Below the pieces are notes generated by a model. The model was not told the origin of the DNA. It searched no databases and saw only the letters and a list, made by a program, of their open reading frames with translations. The position numbers and the translations under genes are program-made. Of a stretch of 31,996 nucleotides of DNA, positions 19,956 to 28,150 are shown piece after piece. Each line of letters begins with the position of its first letter. Positions within the stretch are counted from its first letter, which is position 1. Source of the DNA: Phellopilus nigrolimitatus (lineage: Eukaryota; Basidiomycota; Agaricomycetes; Hymenochaetales; Hymenochaetaceae). The stretch is from positions 1 to 31,996 of the forward strand of contig JAJOHG010000294.1 of NCBI GenBank assembly GCA_021029095.1. The letters run 5' to 3'.

Positions 19956-20960
19956 ACCACTCCATTTGCTTCTCTGTCTCGTTCCATCGCCCGAAGACAC
20001 TTCGTCTACGGTGCTCGCCTTACCTCGACGATCGCGTTGGCTTCCTTTTGTCGCTCGGCACCCTTCACGCTCGCAAGGCTCGCTACTCTGGACCGAACGG
20101 AAGCGTGCGCCGTCCCTGCGATCGCAATGTCGACCTCCTGCACCATCCCTCTCGCGTTCTACTTTCTCTTGCGCTCCCCGACAAGCACTATGGAGTAGGC
20201 AACCCTGTATCTGCAGCCGATGCAGACTATGTACTCCACGCACTCCACACTCCGGCCCCCTTCTTCTCCCACCCTCTTCCTTTCGCGTCGCCCCTCTCGC
20301 CCCTTTGCAGCAGCAGCAGCAGCAGCCGCCGATTTTTGCGCAGGCGTGTCGCGCGCAGCCCGCATGCTCACCATGTCGCCCCCATTCGCATGCGTGCGAC
20401 GGCTGGGCCTGCTTGCGCGCGTGCAACAGCTGGGCCCCCACTCTCATGCGCGCGAGGGCTGGCCTCACATCGCGCTCGCAAGGTCCGCCACTCTTGACCG
20501 CACGAACGCGCGCGCTGGCAAGGTCCACTACTCTGAACCATTCGGAAGCACGCACCATCTCGCTCGCAAGATTCGCTACTCTGTTTCTTTCCTCACGGAG
20601 GAGCGCGCCCATCACGCTCGCTAGGCCCGCCATTCTCAACCATTCGGAAGGGCGCGCCATCGCGCTCACAAGGTCCGCTACACTGGACCGTACGAACGCG
20701 CGGGCCCATCGCACTCGCAGAGCCCGCTACTCTGGACCGCACGGAAACGCGTGCGCCCGTCGCGCTTGCAAGATCCGCTACTCGGTTTCTTTCCACCGAT
20801 TGAAGATGTTTCGGCGGCCACGCTCGCCTCGCTTCGACAATCGCGCGGGTCTCCTCTTCGTCTGGCGCGCTCGCCTCGCTATCCGCGCAAGAGCATTCCG
20901 CAGGCGCCGCGGTCGAGACAGCGGCTGAGCACGCCATCGTGCTCGCAAGGCGTGCTCGCA
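19860..20960 (+). repeat. degenerate ~50-bp repeat array (CGCTCGCAAGGTCCGCTACT type)
   Basis: About ten copies of CGCTCGCAAGRTCCGCTACT followed by CTGGACCG-ACG-A-GCGCG occur, dense between 20470 and 20780. Interspersed are three copies of a longer block (TTCCACCATTGAAGAT-like at about 19895, 19980 and 20795). The long frames that cover it (for example 452 residues on the plus strand) are by-products of GC content. Confidence 0.75.
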
Positions 20961-21086
20961 CCGATGTTTGACGCCCACGCGTTCTGCGAGGTTTTATTAA
21001 GAATAATACTACTTTTCTTTTATATATTTTATAACGAGTATTTCCCCCAAAAATAATGAATTATATAAGTAAAAAACGTGATGAGT

Positions 21087-22084
21087 AAAAAGGTGTGTGA
21101 TCCGGACAGGCGCGCGATCAATTGGTGAGCTGTCCCAGATTAGTTTGGCTGATTTCACTACCTATCATGTAATCCTAGCCGGACACCTTGGAAACGCGGT
21201 GATTACCACGCATGCCGCACGTGGCAGAAATTGAAGGCACCATAAGTGCCGAGCTGCTGGTTTATTGCCGGTGGATGATCCATATTTAAATTACAGCCCT
21301 CCGAATTTGATTACAGTGGGCCAGGAGAAATAAAACTACAGCTCTAAAAAATTACAATTGGTTCATATTTCAATTACAGTACTCCACATTTTTGTACAAT
21401 AGGTCCCTGCTGTAATTACAGCACCCCGCATTTTTGTACAGTATGTCCCGGCTGTATTAACAGGCCTCCGCATTTTTGTACAGTAGGTCCCCAATATAAC
21501 TACAGGCCTCCGCACTTTTGTACAATACGTCCTTGCTGTAATTACAAGCCTCCGCATTTTGTACAATACGTCCTTGCTGTAATTACAAGCCTCCGCACTT
21601 TTGTACAATATGTCCCTGCTGTATTAACAGGCCTCCGCATTTTTGTACAGTAGGTCCCCAATATAACTACAGGCCTCCGCACTTTTGTACAATACGTCCT
21701 TGCTGTAATTACAAGCCTCCGCATTTTTGTACAATACGTCCTTGCTGTAATTACAAGCCTCCGCACTTTTGTACAATATGTCCCCGCCGTAATTACAAGC
21801 TGCCGCATTTTTGTACAAGAGGTCCGCATTATATTTACAGCACCTCGCATTTTTGTACAATATGTCCCTGCTGTATTAACAGGCCTCCGCATTTTTTTAC
21901 AGCACGTCCCTGCTGTATTAACAGCCCTCCGCATTTTTGTACAATAAGCCATTGCCAATATTACAAAGCTTTATACAATCTGTCTCACAATATTTTACAA
22001 TCGCTCACAGGCTGTCATTAGGCCGCTTTGTAATCCATTTTACAGACGTGCTCAGTTATACACATGGGTTTAGAGACATACGTC
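21087..22084 (-). repeat. right 998-bp inverted arm with 42-bp tandem units
   Basis: Inverse copy of 15867-16864; mirrored frames (21363-21608 and 21542-21958) translate identically to those in the left arm. Confidence 0.95.
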
Positions 22085-22118
22085 TGTGTTTGTATTACAA
22101 TTATAGTAAGAACTAGTG

Positions 22119-22126
22119 GTGATGTG
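22119..22126. repeat. 8-bp direct repeat GTGATGTG, right flank of the nested element
   Basis: Exact copy of 15827-15834 just outside the right arm. Confidence 0.75.
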
Positions 22127-22400
22127 CCAGACGCTGACACCCGTGTCGTGCGCACATACGACGAGGCGCGCGGAGCGCGTGACGGAGACGGCGGGCACGA
22201 GGCCGGTCGGGTACATGAGGCGGCGGTGGTACGCATCCTCGAACCCTCGAACGTCGCCACCGCGCTCGTCGCGAGCGGGTTGAGAGAGCGCTACGCGGAG
22301 GCGGAGGCGGGCACGCACGGCACGAGCACGAGCGAGCGGCGCGTCGAGGCCACCTGAGGCGAGGATAGGCACGATGCCCGCGAAGGGGCTGGCGAGAGGG
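22127..22400 (-). pseudogene. Utp4-like WD40 fragment, upstream part
   Basis: The minus strand reads PILASGGLDAPL, then in the same frame RGFEDAYHRRLMYPTGLVPA and VSVTRSARLVVCAHDTGVSV WHIT at the insertion point. FEDAYHRR-Y and ARLVVC-RE-GVSVWRI are features of the C-terminal WD40 repeats of fungal Utp4. It lies directly after a SulP-like exon and intron donor on the same strand, so the two genes were joined inside the carrier. The frame is open but the fragment lacks most of Utp4. Confidence 0.62.
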
Positions 22401-22513
22401 GGCGAGGACGGACAGAGGGCGGGGCGGCTGATGGGGAGGTAGGGCGGCTAGATGGCCGCGCGTATGTCAGCGCGAACTACCCAGGCGAAACAAATAAAAA
22501 CACGGCAGCTTAC

Positions 22514-23300
22514 CGAGCGCGGGCACGTTCAGGGGCGGGTGGAGGATGTTGAAGAACAGCCTACAGGGGTCTGCAATTAGCCTTCCCGCCATTTACAACC
22601 TAGCACGCATCAAACGGTACGCACAGCGCCAACTGCGTCGGCATGGTCACCCATAGCACGCGAAAGCTCGTCTTCCTAAGCCTGCCATAGTGTCAGCGGC
22701 ACCCAGTCAGTGTTCAATCCGCCCGCTCGGAAGGGAAAGCGCAGAACGCACTGTAATACGAGTAGAACGTGTACCACGCCTCGTCCGCGCCGCCCATGTC
22801 GAATAGCCAGCCCGCGCGGCGCAGAGCGAACACGTCGAGGCGTGCCGCGCTCAGAACCGCGTAGAAGGGCGCGGGGATCGCGAGGAAGTCTAGCCGCTCC
22901 TACGTCAGAGTCAGATGAGAGAATGTGCGACCTGGGACCGGGGAACTTACAGGCGGGGAAGATCAGCTGGTGGTGGAAGCGGTGCGTAATAGCGCGGAGG
23001 AGCACCGCGAGCGCGAGCGCGGGGAGCCAGCGCACGAGGAAGCCCGCATTGAGGAAGAACTTGAGCGTGTCGTGCGTGTACGTAAAGTCATCGTCGTCAA
23101 TGCGCGCACACACCGTCAGCCTGCAGCAGTCGCAGCCCAAAATAAGCGAAACAAACAAACACGAACATCGAAACGAAAAACGCACCCGGTCTCGATGAGG
23201 AACACGCCGACGCTGCCAATGCAGCCGACGAGGATATGGCGCGGGAAGAAGCCGACGACGGCGCCGAGGCGGCGAGCGCGCGGACGTCGTGTAAGTGCAT
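22514..23300 (-). pseudogene. SulP-family (SLC26-like) transporter fragment with introns
   Basis: Minus-strand exons: 23186-about 23300 (AVVGFFPRHILVGCIGSVGV FLIETG), 22951-23120 (FTYTHDTLKFFLNAGFLVRW then ITHRFHHQLIFPA), 22752-22899 (FYAVLSAARLDVFALRRAGW LFDMGGADEAWYTFYSYY), 22610-22681 (LRKTSFRVLWVTMPTQLAL) and about 22514-22560 (LFFNILHPPLNVPALG). GCIGGVGVFLIETG, LRRAGWLF and FGILHVPLNVPALG are diagnostic of the fungal SulP membrane domain, an anion transporter fold. Intron boundaries are canonical. A stop after QLALCVPFDAC, a phase mismatch at the third junction and missing ends (no STAS domain) make it a fragment. Introns show capture from genomic DNA. Confidence 0.75.
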
Positions 23301-23429
23301 GCGCGAGGACGTGGACTGCACCCAGCGGGAGGTCGGCCGGAGGGACATTTTCGCTGTTTTGTCTGGGTCTGTGGTGGAAGGCGGGTGAAGAACAGAACGG
23401 AGCAAGAGAATAATTTTTCGAGTGATGAC

Positions 23430-23537
23430 GCGGCCTTCGTCTAATTTAGGGCCGGTTCAAATGGACTTGAAGACCAGGAGAACACTTTGAATATTTGTGC
23501 TTCGTATGCTGTACACAATAATTTAATCTATTATAAA
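23430..23537. other. no recognisable gene
   Basis: AT-rich spacer between the SulP-like fragment and the tRNA-like sequence. No motif seen. Confidence 0.4.
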
Positions 23538-23610
23538 GGTATTATGGTCTAATGGTTATAACCTGGTTATGCTATGCGGTTAGGGTGCCTGTTCGATTCC
23601 TGTGTTGAGC
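23538..23610 (+). pseudogene. tRNA-like remnant with pol III A and B boxes
   Basis: TGGTCTAATGG (23545-23555) fits the internal A box and GTTCGATTC (23591-23599) the B box, 46 bp apart, in a 73-nt span of tRNA size. The acceptor arms (GGTATTA and GTTGAGC) do not pair, and neither do the T-stem halves, so it is not a working tRNA. It may be a decayed tRNA gene or the head of a SINE, with an AT-rich tail following. Confidence 0.45.
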
Positions 23611-23670
23611 TTATTTTTTCAACTTAAATAAGTACACCATTTGGACTTGTGCATAATTTCTGCATTCGAG

Positions 23671-23890
23671 AATGTGATGGATTTGACGGATTTGACGGAT
23701 TTGACGGAATTGACGGATTTGAAGAAAGTTACTGTATTGAAAAATTTGAAGGATTTGAAGAATCAAAAAACTCGGCGCTCAAAAACCTGTAAAAAAAATA
23801 AAGTGAAAATTTGAAAGGATTTGAAGGGATTTGAAGGGATTTGGAGGGATTTGAAGGATTTGGCGCGATTTGACGCGATTTGACAGGGTA
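23671..23890. repeat. right terminal GGATTTGA-type repeats
   Basis: Units of GGATTTGAC (23679-23725) and GGATTTGAAG (23815-23880) end in ACAGGGTA. In reverse orientation they align with the GTAAAATCCC units at 15171-15225. Confidence 0.75.
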
Positions 23891-23904
23891 GGCTTTTCCT
23901 GATG

Positions 23905-24020
23905 CACGGCGGGAACGACGGAAACTATACAGGGACACTGTGCGCGCGGACGCGTTCTGGCACCTGCTGATGCTGCCGCAGATGGTAGACGAGTCGCTGG
24001 CTGCGTTGGTGCACCCGCAA
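23905..24020 (+). pseudogene. unidentified coding fragment at the outer flank
   Basis: One GC3-rich frame reads RRERRKLYRDTVRADAFWHL and LMLPQMVDESLAALVHP, then meets simple CAAA repeats. I do not recognise it. It lies directly outside the right end of the candidate 8.7-kb element, so it may be host target sequence or another captured exon. Confidence 0.3.
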
Positions 24021-24568
24021 ACAAACAAACAAAGCTGTAACTGAATTAAAGCAAAAATATAAGGTCACCCGCAGGTCACCCACTATACCATCCGACCCGG
24101 ACCCATCTGGGTCTGAGTTTTGAAATTCTCATACCCGCGCAAACGGATCTGGGACGGACCCATGCTATGCACTATGAGGATGCCGTTGTGTGCGCAAAGG
24201 AGAGTTGTGCAAATTCCGAGTTGTGCAAGTTCCGAGCAGCAGCCGAGTCGCTCTATAATGTAATCCAGCTGTACTATAAGTACCATCCATGGCAGCTGCC
24301 CTTTTCACGCTGGCAGTACTTCTCAAAGCACGCTTAGCTAGGGAAGCTGTCCCAAACGTTCCAGAGCTGAATATCTCGAACCTGCTCATCGTTCTTCAAA
24401 CTATAGCTGTATTGTGTACGGTGCATTGGTTTTCTCCTCGTCTTAATTCAAAGACAATGTTTGCAATTAAATCCTTCTCTGTACGTACATACATGAATAT
24501 GCATAGTGACTGATGGAATAGGGATTACACATGAGGATGATAGTATCTTCCGAAACCTAGGCAAAATC

Positions 24569-25039
24569 CTATGTTCTGAGGTTGGGCCCCGGTGACAAAA
24601 ACACATCATGTGTCTTCAACAATCTTTCAAGCTTAATGATAACTCCCTTCGTTTCACCTGTACCATATTCGAATATTTTTTCAGCTTCTTGTTCTTTAAG
24701 GCCGATTCCATCTTGTTGGAGGCATTTGGTGAGCCACTCCTTTTCTGAGGGCACACCAGTGACAGCCGTATAAGTCAGGTCCATATTGATATGCGCGATG
24801 TCGCTTCTTTTCAGTGGCCTTCTATTGAGCTGGACGGCACTTTGGAATCGCACGCTCTTAGGGTCATCGTGAAAGCAACCACCTGTTCTGTATGTCCCTT
24901 GTTCTCCAGGTTCACATGTGAAGAGCATGATTTTGGTATCCAATGAGATTAATATCCCCTGTGTTAGCATACCTCTCGATGTCGGGATCCCGAAGACAGC
25001 ATAGATAGACAAAGGCTCGAATTTGTTTTGAGATGCCAT
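24569..25039 (-). CDS. gene X2: unrecognised family, 156 aa, intact copy
   Basis: Paralog of X1 (4908-5438) and nearly identical relative of X3. It starts MASQNKFEPLSIYAVFGIPT, then GILISLDTKIMLFTCEPGEQ, TYRTGGCFHDDP, SAVQLNRRPLKRSD, PSEKEWLTKCLQ (W102) and an acidic/Lys C-terminal helix region, ending LSPGPNLRT. There are no membrane segments, signal peptide or known motif. The ATG at 25039 is preferred because a 5'UTR intron (25050-25098, GTAAGT/GCAG) precedes it, as in X1. TATA lies at about 25148-25155. Full-length frame, conserved splice sites and conserved promoter argue for a real gene. The function is unknown; conservation with X1 despite strong sequence divergence suggests selection. 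Confidence 0.6.
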   Translation of the reverse strand: MASQNKFEPLSIYAVFGIPTSRGMLTQGILISLDTKIMLFTCEPGEQGTYRTGGCFHDDPKSVRFQSAVQLNRRPLKRSDIAHINMDLTYTAVTGVPSEKEWLTKCLQQDGIGLKEQEAEKIFEYGTGETKGVIIKLERLLKTHDVFLSPGPNLRT

Positions 25040-25049
25040 TCTAAGTATC

Positions 25050-25155
25050 ACATTCAGAGCTGCAATGACCAAGATTGATATGTGTCTGTACAACTTACCT
25101 TATGTTTTTGTGGGTGTTTCTGTTCTAGTGACTCGAAGTCCTATACGACTTTATA
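25050..25155 (-). promoter_or_regulatory. 5'UTR intron and TATA box of X2
   Basis: The minus strand has CTATAAAGTC (TATA), a UTR with CACTAGAACAGAAACACC, donor GTAAGT at 25098 and acceptor GCAG at 25050. The same arrangement occurs at X1 and, inverted, at X3. Confidence 0.5.
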
Positions 25156-25840
25156 GCGCCTTGCTTTTACATTGCAGAATATTGCCATTGTGTGGCGAGG
25201 TGATTAATTAATATAATAGATATTGCGAAGGGAGGGCCGATTACTCGTTCTGGGTTCAGATATCATATTACAAGAATTTCAATGCAAAGTAAAGAAAGCG
25301 AAAAGCATGGCCGTGCTACGGTACTAATGGCATTAGTTCATTTGTACTAAGAGGAAAGGACGCTAGTTACAAAGACTAAGACAAGTAGAAAAACAAGCTT
25401 CGGTCAATATCGGCAGAATTGCTTCGCACTTTGGAATCAAGGCATTAGTGCAGTTTTCCATTGCATACCTATTTGCAAAGTAATCAACGTACAGACAATG
25501 TTACCTATGCTTCTAGAGGCGACTCGGATTTTGCTATTTGCTAAACTTTTAACGCGTTTCAGTGAGTCGTGTAATTTGCAAAGAAGTCAAGAAATTAATG
25601 GAGGCGCTATCTGGCGTCGCTGCGCTTTGACCTGAATCTCTGCGAGACTCAATCTATCCTTGAAGCGCACTCACCATACCAGTCCTCCGCCCTTTCCTTT
25701 GTTTCCTCCGAGCTATTATATCGCCTCGCCTGTAGCCAGAACACAAGCATAATCTTAACACTGTCGATTTCGGGCCGAACACAGTTAAGGTACATACTGA
25801 ATATAATTCTGCGTAGTACTCATCAAAATCATCTATCGAA

Positions 25841-26041
25841 GTGGAACTGTCGCGAACACACCTGATTCTCGTAGACTGTCAAGACTACGACTCGAAAGTT
25901 AAAGGTGTGGGCTTTTCGACATCCGTGCTCGTTTCTCTCGCCGATGTCTGTAAAAAGGTCGCCTCAAAAGCGTTTGTTAATCAAATTCTTCTCTTGGAAA
26001 ACATCCCAAATGCAAAGATAGTTACGCAGACCGGAGAATAG
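25841..26041 (+). CDS. hypothetical frame partly conserved in the inverted copy
   Basis: The frame reads ELSRTHLILVDCQDYDSKVK then GVGFSTSVLVSLADVCKKVA and ends VNQILLLENIPNAKIVTQTG E. About the first 30 codons are preserved in the other arm (inverse of 28120-28215: ELSQTYLILVERQDHDSKVK), where a stop then follows. No domain is recognised. It may be an exon of an unknown gene or a chance frame in repeated DNA. Confidence 0.22.
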   Translation: MELSRTHLILVDCQDYDSKVKGVGFSTSVLVSLADVCKKVASKAFVNQILLLENIPNAKIVTQTGE

Positions 26042-26480
26042 GCAAACGCATATGCGACCCAGGAGGGAATGGCAAGGAGTTACTGAAGTATGACTGTTCT
26101 CCCTTTGTGTTCCGTGGAATTTCATACCGATCATTCGATTTGGACAGAGCACGTATCATCTGTCTTGTTTGAGCCTGTTCCATGCATCATGTTGTCAATG
26201 GAAAAACTGTATGAATTGTTCTTAGACTTTATTTAAATGATCTTGATTTTGATGTACAGCAAAATTAGAGAGCGGAGTTCGAGTGAAATGCCACCCGGCG
26301 TGGTGTATAAACATCATAGAAATCATATACTAAAGGAGGGTACAATACACAACGAGTCTAAAGTCCAAGGAGCCGTGTCGTACTCGAAGTCAGGGAGAAA
26401 TATTAAAATCCAAAACGTTATGGCACTCACGATCTAACCGAGAACCTAATCCGCCTGGAAAATAAACAGGCCAAATTTCG
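26042..26480. other. no recognisable gene
   Basis: No motif, repeat partner or convincing frame seen between the left arm and TRIP4-type copy B. Confidence 0.4.
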
Positions 26481-26489
26481 GCCTTCCTC

Positions 26490-27680
26490 ACTCCAAATAC
26501 GCGTGATCTTTGTATCTTTTCCCTCCTCCGTGCACTTTCCCGAAGATATTTACAGCTCGCTCTGCAAAAGTCACTGACTCGAAGAGGACCGCGGCCACGG
26601 TGACCGATTTGTTTCCATGTCCAAGTGTCCGGTGCGTTCGCTTGTTGTCCGACATAAATATTCTGCAACGTTCGCGGACGCTGCATGTGCGTCGCGATAT
26701 TGTAGCACGCTGGTAGTCGTCGTCGCAGAACTGACGGGTGTCTCGGCAACTACCGGTTGTGCGCTTGCAGCCTTCACGTCTCATCTACTCGCCGCACGAC
26801 ATCGCACACCCTGGGCACACTCGTCCGTCCCTTCAGACAGAATCAAACCGCACTCGCGGCCATCGACGCCAGCGAAGAATAAGGGAAAGGCAAAGGACAC
26901 GTCGGCGCCAGTGCAACACGCACCGAAGAGTGCCGCCGTCCGCGCGCTCGAGGCCACCATTGCGGACCTCACGTCCTCGTCCGGGCGCGAGCGCGACGCA
27001 CAGGGCGGCTGCTTCTGCCAAGGTGCGACCCTCACATTATTCCATAATCTTCCTTCTGAGTATTCTATACGTGGATGCTTCGTGTATCAGCCAGGACGCA
27101 TGCTCTCGCGTCGCACACACCGCTCTGCGCGCACTGCGGCCTCGTCCTCTGTGCGCTAAACCCGCCGCATCTCGCCTTCCCGCACTGTTCCGCGCCGCTT
27201 CTCTCCTCGTCTGCGCATGCTGCGCCCCTCGAGTCGCTCGCTAGCGAACTCGCTGCGGTCCTCGCGCGAGAGGAAGCAGACGCGCAGCGTGAACGCGAGG
27301 AAGCACGTGAGACCGCCGGCGCGTTCCCCCAGCACCTCCCTGGGGAAGCGAGGGCAGCATGCTCAGCGTGGCGAGTGCGGCGGTGCCGAATGCGAATGGC
27401 GCATAAGGTGCTTTCGCTCAACGCGAAGATGAAGCACGTGACGGTCGCGTTGTACACACCCGCGCCGATGCCTTTTCGCTCCCTCAAGCCTGCGGAGCAA
27501 ATTCGCCGGACGTGGAGGAGGACACTCCGGCCACGCGCATACCGCCGCGAGGGGACGCCATCCCATACATGCGTGGCAGGCCGGATGCCACGCGCTCGTG
27601 GGCAGACGGCTGTGGGGATATGTATGCGGTCCCCGCATCGACCGCGAGGAGCTGAAGGAAGACCGGAGGGCGCATAAGGC
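26490..27680 (+). pseudogene. TRIP4/ASC-1-type C2HC5 zinc finger gene, copy B (best preserved)
   Basis: The exon before the intron encodes STPAKNKGKAKDTSAPVQHA, then ALEATIADLTSSSGRERDAQ and GGCFCQ. After a 68-nt intron (27023-27090) come ARTHALASHTPLCAHCGLVL CALNPPHLAFPHC, the TRIP4 finger. One ligand is altered: PHLACPHC in copy C is PHLAFPHC here (TTC at 27177-27179). A coiled-coil-like stretch LAAVLAREEADAQREREEAR and a KVLSLNAKMKHVTVALYTPA block follow. Frame is then lost before the expected RPWADVRG-like C-terminus. Upstream, 26490-26800 is homologous to the inverse of 31440-31690 but I could not fix a start codon. Not expected to be functional. Confidence 0.6.
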
Positions 27681-27778
27681 GAAGAAGGCGAGAGATGTTG
27701 CTGAAAGCTGTGCTGCCGCTGCAGATTAGGCTCGCAATCTCGTTCTTCTTGCTCTCGCGCTGTTTATTGTACCATGGT

Positions 27779-27786
27779 ATACGAAT
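27779..27786 (-). other. uninterrupted counterpart of the hAT target site
   Basis: ATACGAAT (inverse ATTCGTAT) lies between the same flanks that surround the hAT element: CTTTTATAAGTGACTGT on one side and CAGCGCGAGAGCAAGAAG on the other, read on the minus strand. It therefore serves as a paralogous empty site. Confidence 0.85.
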
Positions 27787-27919
27787 ACAGTCACTTATAA
27801 AAGAGATAAACTCTAGTGCTCCAGAAAGCAACAAACACTGCCTTTTTCTTCTTCCTGAACAAGTACTCAAGCCGCGCTCTGAGGTATGTCATCATCAAGT
27901 CAAGCACAGCTAGGCAGCT

Positions 27920-28150
27920 ATATTTTGGTCTCCTCTCACATTGTCTCTTGCTTTGTTCCTTCTCTCCTCATCTCACTCGGTGAACTTATATGAATGTAAC
28001 GCTTCAAATGGTAATTACGCTTAGCTATGAAACCTACAGAGCCTCTCTTAGAAACTCCGCGCCCTGTGAGATGCAAAGGCCCACAGACTCTCCGACCCAA
28101 GCCGAAAGTCTGACGACTAGAGGGCGATGGCCGAGAATCCCGCTCCCTTA
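27920..28150 (-). repeat. duplicated flank, inverted copy
   Basis: In reverse this matches 8300-8560: the CAGACTTTCG...GTCGGAGAGTCTGTG block, a CCTTTGCATMTCAC block and a GAGTGAGA-like tail. It joins copy B to the X3 arm in the same order as units 1 and 2. Confidence 0.5.

Larger units (their letters stand above)
15835..22118. mobile_element. 6.28-kb foldback-like element with 998-bp inverted arms
   Basis: The arms 15867-16864 and 21087-22084 are inverse copies with no net indel: every anchor checked satisfies left + right = 37,951, and mirrored frames encode identical peptides. The outermost 32 bp on each side are diverged but alignable (TTACTATA shared). GTGATGTG flanks both ends. The loop of about 4.2 kb has GC-rich, AT-rich and repeat segments and a small possible gene, but no transposase I recognise. 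Arms built of tandem units are typical of foldback elements. An 8-bp duplication with long repetitive ends also fits non-autonomous hAT or KDZ (Zisupton-like) elements; the class is undecided. Confidence 0.82.
15152..23904. mobile_element. candidate 8.7-kb element with TACCCTGT inverted ends and captured gene fragments
   Basis: The left end CATCAGGAAATACCTACCCTGT (15152-15173) and the inverse of the right end (23883-23904) differ at only two positions. Immediately inside, about 60 bp of 10-bp units (GTAAAATCCC on the left, inverse of GGATTTGACG-type units on the right) align in inverted orientation. The interior holds minus-strand Utp4-like and SulP-like fragments, a tRNA-like remnant and a nested second element. 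I find no direct target duplication, so the true limits could be 15166-23890. No transposase is recognised. It would be a non-autonomous, Pack-MULE-like carrier if real. This is inference from the ends. Confidence 0.5.
24175..25905. repeat. left arm of a 1.75-kb inverted duplication
   Basis: The sequence from TGAGGATGCCGTTGTG onward is found inverted, with scattered substitutions and small indels, at 28150-29926. It includes gene X2, its promoter and its upstream flank. Confidence 0.88.

Noticed and set aside
19570..20928. 452-residue plus-strand frame and overlapping minus-strand frames
   Set aside because: It overlies the degenerate 50-bp array, and the opposite strand is open too. Composition is repeat-driven and no domain is present.
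23905..24028. Minus-strand frames starting at 24024-24028
   Set aside because: The plus-strand frame has the better third-position GC bias, and the minus frames run into the simple repeats at 23671-23890.
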